Part shown: positions 25,025-33,076 of the stretch, in pieces
Position numbering within the stretch: position 1 is the stretch's first letter
How the letters are laid out: every line of letters begins with the position of its first letter
DNA from: DASQPR01 sp963727415
GTDB taxonomy: Bacteria; Actinomycetota; Actinomycetes; Mycobacteriales; Micromonosporaceae
Assembly: GCA_963727415.1 (NCBI GenBank)
Contig: CAVSGF010000002.1
Coordinates: 1,116,001 to 1,180,000, forward strand
Direction of reading: 5' to 3'
Length of the DNA: 64,000 bases
Notes under the pieces: generated by a model
The model's input: the letters and a program-made list of their open reading frames with translations, nothing else
What the model was told of the DNA's origin: nothing
Database searches by the model: none
Program-made: the position numbers and the translations under genes

Positions 25025-25876
25025 CTACCCGGTATAGGTACCGACAACGGTTGTCGCGTCCGGAGCGACGTTGATCTGCGTCGCGCGCAGCCGGGGATGA
25101 TTGAGCCAATGCAGCCGGCACCTATCAACCTCGCCGTTGTGCAACGGCGGCCACGCGGCCGATGGTGTGAAATCGTCGACGACGAGGAGGCCGCCGGGTC
25201 GTAACCAGGCTGCCGGATCTGCTGGTTGGCTGCCGTTCTTGCCGTGCCCGCCGCCATCAAGAACGAGCAGATCGAAAGGCCCGAAGGAACGTAGTTCGCG
25301 CCAGTCGCCGACGAGGACGTCGATGCTGGCTCGGTCCTGGTTGGCGCGGTCCTCGTCGTCTCGGTCCTCGTCGTCTCGGTCCTGGTTGGCGCGGTCCTGG
25401 TTGGCGCGGTCCTGGTTGGCGCGGTCCTGGTTGGCGCGGTCTCGGCGGCATCGATCCTCGTCGTCCCGGTCGATGAACGTGGCCTGCCCGACACGGCCGG
25501 ACCGACCGGTGCCGACCATGGGGGACCGATCGTCGGGACCTGGCCCGGCGCTGGACGCGCGTATTGCCCAGTTTGGCGGACCTGCGTTCAAGACGCTGGC
25601 GGCGGCCGCTGCGCGATCCGGATCGCGCTCGATACTGATCAACTTCGAGCGTGGATCAGCACCCGCCGCGAGCCATGCCAGACCGACGCCGAATCCGGTC
25701 CCGGTTTCGCCGATAACAGCCGGACCAGCGCCCCGTGCCAGCAGCCGGAGCAGTTCACCCTGTTCGGGGCGGCAGGAGTACGCGAATCCGGCCGTGCTAG
25801 CCATTTCGGCCGCCATTCTGACCATGGACGGCAGTCCCGTACATCGGCCATATGCGGCCGTGCCCGATTCGCTCAC
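25025..25876 (-). CDS. SAM-dependent O-methyltransferase-like protein with internal pentapeptide repeat
   Basis: The 283-residue product has a class I methyltransferase fold. It has an N-terminal helix (AAEMASTAGFAYSCRPEQGELL), SAM motif I VIGETGTGFGVGLAWLAAG, and the acidic strand-2 end LISIERDPD. The later strands are DVLVGDWRELRSFGPFDLLVLDGGG and LLVVDDFTP. Between strand 3 and strand 4 sits an unusual insertion of about 75 residues, mostly Asp/Arg/Asn/Gln pentapeptides (DRANQ and DRDDE types). This would project from the fold as a charged, disordered loop. Methyl acceptor unknown. GTG 25876 was chosen as the first start close to the conserved N-terminus; the frame stays open to 25975. Confidence 0.78.
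   Translation of the reverse strand: MSESGTAAYGRCTGLPSMVRMAAEMASTAGFAYSCRPEQGELLRLLARGAGPAVIGETGTGFGVGLAWLAAGADPRSKLISIERDPDRAAAAASVLNAGPPNWAIRASSAGPGPDDRSPMVGTGRSGRVGQATFIDRDDEDRCRRDRANQDRANQDRANQDRANQDRDDEDRDDEDRANQDRASIDVLVGDWRELRSFGPFDLLVLDGGGHGKNGSQPADPAAWLRPGGLLVVDDFTPSAAWPPLHNGEVDRCRLHWLNHPRLRATQINVAPDATTVVGTYTG
25332..25466 (-). repeat. 15-bp x 9 tandem array inside a coding sequence
   Basis: There are nine contiguous 15-bp units of two main types: CGGTCCTGGTTGGCG (five copies, four of them consecutive and identical at 25377-25436) and CGGTCCTCGTCGTCT (two exact copies), plus two diverged units. On the minus strand they encode DRANQ- and DRDDE-type pentapeptides. The exact identity of adjacent copies suggests recent expansion. 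Confidence 0.95.
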
Positions 25877-26100
25877 CGCGTCATTCTTTCGCGCTTGTGC
25901 CCGTCCTGCGCGCCCCACCGTTGGGCATGGGCTGTCTGCCGGTGCGCTGGTTCGCGGGTGCCGGCCGGCTCCCATATGCCCGTGCCCGTCCGCGATCCCG
26001 GAATACGATCGTGATTCTGGTTAGGCGATGTCGTGCCGACCGGCCATGCGCCGTTGGCGCACACGGATCGTCCATGTTCGTCGGACGTTGCGGGATGCGT

Positions 26101-26132
26101 GGTGCGGCGTCGCCTCTGGGCGACGCCGCACC
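26101..26132 (-). terminator. Hairpin terminator of the DUF222 gene
   Basis: A perfect 14-bp stem (GGTGCGGCGTCGCC and its complement) with a TCTG loop lies directly downstream of the minus-strand stop at 26135. Confidence 0.82.
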
Positions 26133-26134
26133 GG

Positions 26135-27406
26135 TCACGGTCTTCGGTGGTACGGGTTGCGCATCGGCTTCTGCTGGGGGTCGATATACGGTGGGGGCGT
26201 GACTTCGGGGACACCGTCGGACGCGACCTGCACGCGCCACCCGGCATGGTGGATCAGCTCGTGGTGGAAGCCGCAGACGAGCGCGCCATTATCGCGATCG
26301 GTTCGCCCGCCCTCGCTGAAATAGGTGCAGTGGTGAATGTCGCACCATGCGGCCGGCCGGTCACATCCGGGGAACACACATCCGCGGTCGCGGAGGAGGA
26401 TCGCGTGTCGGGCTGGACCGGACCACACGCGCGCTGACCGGCCGAGGTCGAGGACCTGCCCGGCGCTTCCGAGGACGGCCGGGATGATCGAGGCATCGCA
26501 GGCCAGTCGTCGTACCGACTCTGGAGTGATCATTTGGCCGGTGTCGAGCAAGCCACAGGAGAGTTCGCCGGCCAGTACGTCGTAGTTGACCGCCACGGTG
26601 AGGCGGGGCGGCGCGAGGTGCCGGTCCGAACTGGCCTCGGCCTGTTGGGCGCCAGCAACGCGGCACAGTTCGACCAGTGCGTCGGCTCGCCGTGCTGCCG
26701 CACTGCGATCGTCGCGGACACCGTCGACCGCCGGGCGTGGCTTGGCCAGTGGTTCGAGCGCAGCGGTGACGACAGCGGCTCCCTCGGCGGTGAGATAGCC
26801 GGACATCCGGGTGCGCTGCAGGTCCCGTTCAATCGAAAGCGTCAGGCCACGATCAGCCCGCGCCCGCCGCTCGGCGTTGTCGAGCTTGCGGCGAAGCGAT
26901 GACTCCGCGATCTCCGGCGCCACATGGGAAAGAACTCGGTCACCCGCCACTGTCAGCGCCGCCGGGCCGAGCGCTTCGGACTGCATGAGCAGCAATGTCT
27001 CGGCTTCGTGCGTTACATCGGCGGCAATACCCTCGACGGCCAGCGCGGACACGGTCCGACCGATTGCCCGCGCCTGGTCGGTCGACAGCCGTCCGGCCTC
27101 CAGGGCGGCGGCGGTCATCGTGTGGTCATTGAGGGTGTTGCCGAGTTCGGTCAGCATCGTGGCGGTGGCCGGAAGCATCCGCTGGGCCTCGCGCAGCCAT
27201 ACCTTCGAGGATGGAAAGCCGAGTTTGGCCGGAACGCCGCGGGCATCGGCCTCGTGCACCAGGCTTGCGCGGACCCGATCGATCATCCCGACGATCGACG
27301 TGAGGCTCGCCAGACCGGCCTGGAGTTCCTCATCGTTCAGACCGAAGATCGCGCGCTGGCCCAACTCGGCCGCATCGGCTCGCAGTCGCTCCAGCACCTC
27401 GTCCAT
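26135..27406 (-). CDS. DUF222 / HNH endonuclease signature-motif protein
   Basis: The 423-residue protein has the DUF222 (13E12-repeat-type) helical domain in its first 280 residues, with the typical TDQARAIGRTVSAL helix. A C-terminal HNH module follows: CVFPGCDRPAAWCDIHHCTYFSEGG, then DNGALVCGFHHELIHHAGW. The zinc cysteine, the HH pair and the final Asn/His of the beta-beta-alpha metal site are present, so nuclease activity is possible. Such genes are abundant and multicopy in actinomycetes, and their biological role is unsettled. I chose ATG 27406 (MDEVLERLRADA), where family similarity begins; the frame stays open well upstream without protein-like content. It stands alone, with its own terminator. 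Confidence 0.88.
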   Translation of the reverse strand: MDEVLERLRADAAELGQRAIFGLNDEELQAGLASLTSIVGMIDRVRASLVHEADARGVPAKLGFPSSKVWLREAQRMLPATATMLTELGNTLNDHTMTAAALEAGRLSTDQARAIGRTVSALAVEGIAADVTHEAETLLLMQSEALGPAALTVAGDRVLSHVAPEIAESSLRRKLDNAERRARADRGLTLSIERDLQRTRMSGYLTAEGAAVVTAALEPLAKPRPAVDGVRDDRSAAARRADALVELCRVAGAQQAEASSDRHLAPPRLTVAVNYDVLAGELSCGLLDTGQMITPESVRRLACDASIIPAVLGSAGQVLDLGRSARVWSGPARHAILLRDRGCVFPGCDRPAAWCDIHHCTYFSEGGRTDRDNGALVCGFHHELIHHAGWRVQVASDGVPEVTPPPYIDPQQKPMRNPYHRRP

Positions 27407-27807
27407 GAAACGCAGCTTCGCACAGACGTACGACAATTCATTTGATGCTGATCGATAGACGCGATCGGATGCGTCCAGGCCTGGACATGTACTGTTCGGC
27501 TCGGGCTGCCATCTGGCATAAGGCGGCGGCCACCACTCCCGGACAGGGGCATAACACAGCCCGGTTAACACAGGCCGGACAACACAGGCCGGACAACACC
27601 GACCGCGCCCGCCCAGGCCCGGTCCATGGTCCGAGACCGGCGGTATCGGCAGGGCATCAGCGGGCGAGGGCATCAGCGGTCTGGGGCATCTGCGGGCCGG
27701 CGGCGTATCGATCACGAGCAGTGGCGGGATGCTGGCACGACGGGGCCGAGTACCGCAATAGGCTTGACGAAGGTCGAGGCGGGTATCGCTGGGCCGAGGT
27801 GAGTGCC
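27407..27807. other. 401-bp divergent spacer
   Basis: No supported gene. It carries three 14-bp tandem units at 27553-27594, of which the last two are exactly AACACAGGCCGGAC. It must hold the promoters of the DUF222 gene and of the small membrane-protein gene, but no clear consensus pair is visible. Confidence 0.55.
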
Positions 27808-28041
27808 ATGCCACTTGGACCGCAACCGCGCCGGGCGCGCGGAACGATTGAGCATCCGTACAGCGCTCTCCGACTGCGCCAGGTCCTCGCCATCTTCGGG
27901 ATCATCGTCGGCGCGGCCGCGGCGATCGTCTTCTGGCTGGTCGGTCTGACCGCCTGGGGGTGGTTCTGTGCAGTCGTGGCGGTCCTGGGCGCCGCCGATC
28001 TGGTGGTGGTCATGGCCCGCCTGAGGCGCGGCCCACCATGA
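27808..28041 (+). CDS. Small two-helix membrane protein (DUF6343-like)
   Basis: The 77-residue protein has an Arg/Pro-rich cytoplasmic start (MPLGPQPRRARGTIEHPYSALRLR). Two hydrophobic helices follow (QVLAIFGIIVGAAAAIVFWLVGL and a second ending DLVVVMARL), and it ends in RLRRGPP. The SALRLR-to-helix junction and length match small actinobacterial DUF6343 proteins, whose function is not known. GAGGTGA six bases before ATG 27808 supports the start. It is a monocistronic gene between a DUF222 gene and a palindromic element. Confidence 0.75.
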   Translation: MPLGPQPRRARGTIEHPYSALRLRQVLAIFGIIVGAAAAIVFWLVGLTAWGWFCAVVAVLGAADLVVVMARLRRGPP

Positions 28042-28061
28042 TCGCGGCCAGCCCGACCCGA

Positions 28062-28146
28062 TGATCAAGTGCGAGATCTTGAGCACTGGACGCGCTATGG
28101 GGACGTCAGCTGCACGAGATCTTGCACAGCTTGACGCACTTGATCA
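28062..28146. repeat. 85-bp palindrome-ended element
   Basis: The ends are a perfect 12-bp inverted repeat, TGATCAAGTGCG and CGCACTTGATCA. Inside, GAGATCTTG occurs twice in direct orientation (28073 and 28116 regions), each flanked by GTGC or GCAC. It sits 20 bp after the DUF6343-like stop and 18 bp before the 30-bp duplication of the manD end. Its internal symmetry around AGATCT suggests a cruciform-forming or miniature mobile element. Confidence 0.7.
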
Positions 28147-28164
28147 GGCCACCCGACCAGGTCG

Positions 28165-28194
28165 TCACCAATCGTGGACGGTGCCGTCCATCAG
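28165..28194. repeat. 30-bp direct repeat, distal copy of the manD 3' end
   Basis: This is identical over 30 bp to 28846-28875, where the sequence encodes the last nine codons and stop of manD. This copy lies after the orphan gene 28191-28835, whose TGA stop is formed by its first bases (minus-strand sense). The core TGGACGG-TG-CCGTCCA is a 7-bp-arm palindrome. Confidence 0.95.
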
Positions 28195-28835
28195 GCGCTC
28201 TCGCCGGGGCCGATGACGGTCAGACCGACCTGCGCTGCCAGCCACTCCGCGCGCTGCTCCTCGCCCGGCCACGGTCCCACGGTCACGTATAACGTGCTAA
28301 TCGGAACCGGGGACACCGAGTTGATGCTGTCACCGTTGATCACCAGCTCGGCGCCGACGTGCTTCGGCTGCCGCAGCAGGTCCAGCGATGGGACTGGCGG
28401 CCAGACCCGAAAGATCCACGTGGCCTTGCCAACCTCGGTTGCGATCAGTGACAACGCGTGATCGAAGTCCCAGGTGCCGGCGTCGGGGTCCCACGAGACC
28501 GCGCCGGTTCCGTCGGCCAGTCGAGCGACAACCGGTCCGGCCTGGGCATCGAGCTCCAGGGAGATACCCGATTGACCGTACCTGTTGAAATTCAGGCCCG
28601 ACGACGAAAGCAGCGCGGCGGCCGCGTCGGCGCCTGGCGGATCAAAGTCCAGATGGCACCAGCCGTTAAGTCCCGCATAGGACGCTAGATCAGCCGCTGT
28701 GGCTGTGTATATGTACAGGAACCGATCAAAGCCGGGCTTGTCGCCGCCCCCGAGTTCCGACAGCCGGCGGATTGCCGCCAACGCCTCATCCTGGTCGGTG
28801 CCTTGCCAGATGGGGTAGTCGAAGTCGTTGCTCAC
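28191..28835 (-). CDS. Hypothetical protein bracketed by a direct repeat
   Basis: I do not recognise this 214-residue protein. It has no signal peptide or membrane helix. It is acidic and contains aromatic-rich strands (FDRFLYIYTATAADLASYAG, NGWCHLDFDPPGADAAAALL, ATWIFRVWPPVPSL, STLYVTVGPWPGEEQ), as in a compact alpha/beta cytoplasmic protein. It starts 10 bp after the manD stop on the same strand and would be read as a fourth gene of the uronate operon. However, a perfect 30-bp copy of the manD end lies on each side of it, so it looks like an insertion into the operon tail. Base composition is slightly less GC-rich than its neighbours. Function cannot be assigned. Confidence 0.7.
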   Translation of the reverse strand: MSNDFDYPIWQGTDQDEALAAIRRLSELGGGDKPGFDRFLYIYTATAADLASYAGLNGWCHLDFDPPGADAAAALLSSSGLNFNRYGQSGISLELDAQAGPVVARLADGTGAVSWDPDAGTWDFDHALSLIATEVGKATWIFRVWPPVPSLDLLRQPKHVGAELVINGDSINSVSPVPISTLYVTVGPWPGEEQRAEWLAAQVGLTVIGPGESA

Positions 28836-28845
28836 CGAGCGATCA

Positions 28846-28875
28846 TCACCAATCGTGGACGGTGCCGTCCATCAG
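28846..28875. repeat. 30-bp direct repeat, proximal copy at the manD 3' end
   Basis: This copy encodes the end of manD (MDGTVHDW and TGA) on the minus strand. The second identical copy is 681 bp away at 28165-28194; sequence identity ends abruptly on both sides. Confidence 0.95.
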
Positions 28876-30084
28876 CCGGTTCACCGGCAGGTAAGCCTGG
28901 TCGTACGGATGGGCGCCGGCGACCTCGTCCAGGTAGGACACGCCCAATCCGGGAACGTCGCCCGGAATGAGCAGGCCGTCCGTGAACCGGTACGTGGGCT
29001 GGAACAGTTCGTCGGTGACCGGGCTGTGCTTCATGTACTCCTGGATCCCGAAGTTGTGCAGGGCGATGCCCAGATGCAGGGCCGCCGCCATGCCCACGGG
29101 CGAGATATCGGTCGGACCGTGCATCCCGGACTTGATCTGGTAAACCCCGGCGTAGTCGAAGATGCGCCGGAGCGCGGTGATGCCGCCGGCATGCGTGACC
29201 GGCGACCGGACGTAGTCGATGAGCTGGTTCTCGATCAGGTCCCTGTAGTCCCAGACGCTGTTGAACACCTCACCGATCGCGAGCGGTGTGGTGGTGTGCT
29301 CACGGACCAGGCGTAGCGCCGCCTGGTTCTCGGCCGGGGTCACGTCCTCCAGCCAGAACAGGTCGTACGGTTCGAGCGACTTGCCGAGCTTGGCCGCCTG
29401 GATCGGGGTGAGCCGATGGTGCGCGTCGTGGAGCAACGGCAGTTCGGGGCCGAACTCGTTGCGTACCGCCTCGAAGACGGCCGGGGCGTGGCGCAGGTAG
29501 GCACGCGTGTCCCATTGCTCGGCCACCGGCGCGGTGCCGCGGCGGGCCGGCTCGTGGTCGTACCGGGAGGTTCCGCCGGCGCTGGCGAACGTGCTCGTAG
29601 CCACTCCGTACACCGAGTCAAGGCCGGGGATTCCGGTCTGCACCCGGATGGCCCGGAATCCCTCGGCCCGGTGCTGCCGGATCGAGTCGAACAGCTCCGG
29701 CAGATCCCGGCCGGACGCATGCCCGTACGCCAGGCACCCGGTCCTGCTCTTCCCGCCGAGTAGCTGGTAGAGCGGCATGCCGGCGAGCTTGGCCTTGATG
29801 TCCCACAACGCGGTGTCCACGGCCGCGATAGCTGCCATGGTGATCGGGCCGCGCCGCCAGTAGCCGCCTCGGTACAGGTACTGCCAGGTGTCCTCGATCC
29901 GGTGCTCGTCCCGGCCGAGGATAAGCGGCACGACGTGATCGGCCAGGTACGACGCGACCGCGAGTTCGCGGCCGTTGACCGTGGCGTCACCGAGGCCGGT
30001 GACGCCGTCGGAGGTGGTGACCCGCAACGTCACGAAATTCCGGCTGGGAGACGAGACCAGTACCTCGGCGGATTCGATGGTCAT
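28846..30084 (-). CDS. manD: D-mannonate dehydratase (ManD/RspA, enolase superfamily)
   Basis: The 412-residue protein belongs to the mandelate-racemase branch of the enolase superfamily and matches the ManD/RspA type. It has an N-terminal capping domain (VTTSDGVTGLGDATVNGREL), RRGPITMAAIAAVDTALWDIKAK, LLHDAHHRL, WLEDVTPAENQ and IGEVFNSVWDY. The C-terminal motifs are GMHGPTDISPVG and the final lid. It dehydrates D-mannonate to 2-keto-3-deoxygluconate. It is preceded, with 4-bp overlap, by the fructuronate reductase gene, completing the glucuronate route after uxaC. Low-efficiency ManD homologues exist that act on gluconate, but the operon context argues for mannonate. The 3' end is duplicated downstream. 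Confidence 0.92.
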   Translation of the reverse strand: MTIESAEVLVSSPSRNFVTLRVTTSDGVTGLGDATVNGRELAVASYLADHVVPLILGRDEHRIEDTWQYLYRGGYWRRGPITMAAIAAVDTALWDIKAKLAGMPLYQLLGGKSRTGCLAYGHASGRDLPELFDSIRQHRAEGFRAIRVQTGIPGLDSVYGVATSTFASAGGTSRYDHEPARRGTAPVAEQWDTRAYLRHAPAVFEAVRNEFGPELPLLHDAHHRLTPIQAAKLGKSLEPYDLFWLEDVTPAENQAALRLVREHTTTPLAIGEVFNSVWDYRDLIENQLIDYVRSPVTHAGGITALRRIFDYAGVYQIKSGMHGPTDISPVGMAAALHLGIALHNFGIQEYMKHSPVTDELFQPTYRFTDGLLIPGDVPGLGVSYLDEVAGAHPYDQAYLPVNRLMDGTVHDW

Positions 30085-31274
30085 CGGGATCGTCCAATCT
30101 GGGCGCGGTATTCGGTGATGGTCTTGACGAACGCCCGGTCGTCGGCGAGTGAGTCGGACAGCCGGGAGACGGCTCCGGCGGTATCGCCTCCCGCACCCGT
30201 GTAGCCGAGGTACGCCGCGATGGCCAGTGCCGCGGCATCGGCCGGCCGCCCGGCGGCGCGCAATGCCGCGGCCGGTTCGGCGACCCGTACCCGCATCTTG
30301 TCCGGCCCGTTCTCGGTGATCTGGGTGAGCGGGTAACCGATCGCGGTGTTCGCGAACCGGGTCCGCAGCTGCGACAGGTAGTCATCGATGCCGTCCGGAT
30401 CCAGCAGCGTCGCGACATCGGACCACCACGACTCGACCGCCGCGGCCACGGTCGGGTCGGCATCGGCCGCGGCGACGGTGGCGTGGCCGCGCGGCAACCC
30501 GAGGTACGCCATCAGCGAGTGCGCGCCGTTGAGCAGCCACAGTTTGCGCTGCTCCCACGGTTCGATGTCATCGACGAAGAGCGCGCCGGCCCGCTCCCAA
30601 CGCGGCCGGGAGGCCGGGAAGTCGCCGCTGCATACCCAGTAGCGGAACGGTTCGGTGATCACCGGCGCCCGGTCGTCGAACCCGGTCGCTTCCCGGACCA
30701 GGCGCCGGTCCGCTTCGGTCGGTCGTGGCGTGATCCGGTCCACGCTGGTGTTGACGAAGCTCACCTCGGTCGACAGCCAGGCCTGCAGGGGCGGCTCGGC
30801 GGCGGCCAGCGTAAGCATCAAGTCGGCGATCCGGACGCCGTTGGTGGATAGGTTGTCGCAGGGTACGACCGCGATCGGTGCGGCGTTTGCGTGGAACCGG
30901 GCACGCAGGCCGCGCAGTAGCCGGGCCGGTACCGGCGAGTCGAGCCGATAGCCGGCCTCGGTCACGGTCATCGTGATGACGCCGGTCGCCGGATCGGCCA
31001 GCCGGGCGTCGAAGGTCTCCTGGTCGGCACCGTCGTACGCCTCGCGAAGCGAGGTCACGAGCTCGAACCGGTCGCCGCTGGAGTCGCGCTCGACCAGCGT
31101 GTACCGGCAGTCCTGGGCGGCCAGGATCGCGGCGGCGTCCGGGCGGCGTACCGTGAACGCGGTCACGGTCCACTGTTCCCGGTCGTCCGGTCGTGTGACT
31201 GCCCAGGTCCACCAGCACTGGTGCGCGCGGTGGAAGTTGCCCAGCCCGATGTGGACGATTCGCCTGCCGGTCAT
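30081..31274 (-). CDS. uxuB: Mannitol dehydrogenase-family fructuronate reductase
   Basis: The 397-residue protein has the Rossmann start IVHIGLGNFHRAHQCWW and the polyol/uronate dehydrogenase landmarks CDNLSTNG, FVNTSVDRITP, VITEPFRYWVCSGDFP and KLWLLNGAHSLMAYLG (catalytic Lys and Asn-Gly-His). It should reduce D-fructuronate to D-mannonate with NAD(P)H. Position between uxaC and manD, with ATGA overlaps on both sides, makes fructuronate the best substrate guess over mannitol or tagaturonate. The open frame extends well upstream of ATG 31274, but that is antisense-like shadow of uxaC. Confidence 0.9.
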   Translation of the reverse strand: MTGRRIVHIGLGNFHRAHQCWWTWAVTRPDDREQWTVTAFTVRRPDAAAILAAQDCRYTLVERDSSGDRFELVTSLREAYDGADQETFDARLADPATGVITMTVTEAGYRLDSPVPARLLRGLRARFHANAAPIAVVPCDNLSTNGVRIADLMLTLAAAEPPLQAWLSTEVSFVNTSVDRITPRPTEADRRLVREATGFDDRAPVITEPFRYWVCSGDFPASRPRWERAGALFVDDIEPWEQRKLWLLNGAHSLMAYLGLPRGHATVAAADADPTVAAAVESWWSDVATLLDPDGIDDYLSQLRTRFANTAIGYPLTQITENGPDKMRVRVAEPAAALRAAGRPADAAALAIAAYLGYTGAGGDTAGAVSRLSDSLADDRAFVKTITEYRAQIGRSR

Positions 31275-32668
31275 GCGGTATCCAGCTTGAACACCCGGCG
31301 GGGCGCGCCGTCGACCAGATCGACGATGATTTCGCGAGCCTGGCCCTCTGAGACCCGGCGCTCGGCCACCAGCCGGGCCAGGACGCCGGCTTCGACGCGG
31401 CGGGCGGCGTCGTGGCGAGCCGGGATCGAGCAGAATCCGCGCGTGTCGTCGATGAAGCCGGACGATCTGGAGAAGCCGGCGGTCTCGGTGACCGCTTCGC
31501 GGAAGCGGCGGATGGCCCACGGCGCGTCCAGGAACCACCAGGGCGCGCCGAGGAACACCGATGGGTAGAAGCCGGCCAGTGGTGCCAGTTCCCGGGAGAA
31601 CACGGTCTCGTCCGTCGTGAACAGCACCAGGTGAAACCCTGATGCGGTGCCGAAGTCGTTGAGCAACGGTCTAAGCCCGGCGGTGAACGACGCCGGCACC
31701 GGGATGTCGTGGCCGGTATCCGGCCCGAACCGCCGCAGCGTCGGGCCGTGATGGGCGCGGTAGATCCCGGGATGCACGGTCATCACCAAGCCGTCGTCGA
31801 CGGACATACGCGCCATCTGGTAGAGCATGTGTGCTTCGAACGCGGCCGGGTCGCCCGGATCCGGCGTGCCGGCCCGCAGACGATCGAATAGCGCGACCGC
31901 GTCACGGCGATCCAGCCGCGCGGACACCGGCTGCCGAACTCCATGATCGGCGGAGACGGCGCCGTTGGCGATGAAGTGCTCGCGGCGGTCGGCCAGCGCG
32001 TGCAGATAGCCGTCATATCCGGTGCGGCCGCCCCCGGCTTCGCCGATCAGCCGGTCCGCGTGGGCGGGCCAGGCCGGGTCGAACGCGTTGAGGTACCGGT
32101 CCGGACGGAATGTGGGCAGGACCCGTGCGGTCGCCTGGACCGCACGATGCGCGGCCAGCGAATCCAGCGGATCGTCGGTCGTCGCGAGCACCTCGACGCC
32201 GAATCGCTCGAAGAGCGCCATCGGCCGGAACTCGGGCCGTGCCAGAACCGCGCCGATCTGGTCGAACAGTTCGTCGGCGTTGCCGGCGGACGGATCCTGG
32301 GTGACGCCGAGCACGTGGTACAGCTCGGAGGCGAGCCAGTACCCGGAGGCGGTGCCGGCGAACAGCGGCCAGCCGGCGCAGAAGGACCGCCAAACGTCCC
32401 GGCTGGTCACCTCGTCACCAGGGCGCAGCCGATCCATGGGTACGCCGCTGGCGTGCAGCAGGCGCGTCACGTAGTGATCGGGTGTGACCAGCAGCGACGC
32501 GGCATCCGTGAACGGCCGGTCCTCGGCCAGCAGGTCGACGTCGACGTGACCGTGCACGGAGACGATCGGCAGCGTCTCGACCAGCGCGAGCAGGTCGCGT
32601 GCGATGGCGCGGGTACCCGGGTCGGCGGGCAACAGCCGATCCGAATCGGCTGCCAGCGACACGCTCAC
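31271..32668 (-). CDS. uxaC: Glucuronate isomerase
   Basis: The 465-residue enzyme is an amidohydrolase-superfamily uronate isomerase. The metal-site motif VSVHGHVD appears near residue 36, followed by EVLATTDDPLDSLAAH, RPDRYLNAFDPAW, MTVHPGIYRAHH and LVLFTTDETVFSRELAPLAG. It converts D-glucuronate to D-fructuronate (or galacturonate to tagaturonate), the first step of the operon. GTG 32668 is preferred because GAAGGAG lies ten bases upstream; the frame also has an ATG at 32695 that would place that ribosome site inside the coding region. It is the first gene of the uxaC-uxuB-manD unit. No regulator is adjacent. Confidence 0.93.
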   Translation of the reverse strand: MSVSLAADSDRLLPADPGTRAIARDLLALVETLPIVSVHGHVDVDLLAEDRPFTDAASLLVTPDHYVTRLLHASGVPMDRLRPGDEVTSRDVWRSFCAGWPLFAGTASGYWLASELYHVLGVTQDPSAGNADELFDQIGAVLARPEFRPMALFERFGVEVLATTDDPLDSLAAHRAVQATARVLPTFRPDRYLNAFDPAWPAHADRLIGEAGGGRTGYDGYLHALADRREHFIANGAVSADHGVRQPVSARLDRRDAVALFDRLRAGTPDPGDPAAFEAHMLYQMARMSVDDGLVMTVHPGIYRAHHGPTLRRFGPDTGHDIPVPASFTAGLRPLLNDFGTASGFHLVLFTTDETVFSRELAPLAGFYPSVFLGAPWWFLDAPWAIRRFREAVTETAGFSRSSGFIDDTRGFCSIPARHDAARRVEAGVLARLVAERRVSEGQAREIIVDLVDGAPRRVFKLDTA

Positions 32669-33076
32669 GCCCTCATCGCTCCTTCGATCATGCAAACGTC
32701 CGCCGAACGGGCGCGCCGCGGCGGCGTGCCGGCGGCGTACCTCTTGATCGCGAACTTAGCCACCCGGATCGCATGCGGCAGCCGATTGCCAAAGTATCGC
32801 CGCGGGTTTGCCCAGCCGGGTACTCATCCACAGTAGGTGCTCGTCGCCGGCGTTACCGCCCGGGGTGACCGGCGTGGCGGTCGGGCCGATCATGCCGAGC
32901 CACAATCCGACAATATCGCCTCTGACCTGCGGCTTGCTCGATACGCTTGGCCTGTCTTGCGGGTCTTGGCGTCGGGTCTACCGGGATGACGGACCGGACG
33001 GGGTCGCGACCGGCAGGGCCGCTGCGGGATGACGTCATCGGTAGGCAAGTCCACCGGAGCAGGCAGGGATGTCGCC
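32669..33076. other. 408-bp divergent spacer
   Basis: This separates the uronate operon from the antiporter gene. I found no gene, no clear operator and no repeat array. It is less GC-rich around 32740-32800 and 32890-32920, where promoters are most likely. Confidence 0.5.

Noticed and set aside
23835..25121. 428-codon minus-strand frame over the His-tail and Nudix genes
   Set aside because: It is antisense to a complete Nudix box and spans a palindrome and spacer; the composition is typical of a shadow frame.
31275..31538. Upstream extension of the fructuronate reductase frame
   Set aside because: It overlaps the end of uxaC and is not protein-like; the Rossmann start begins just after ATG 31274.
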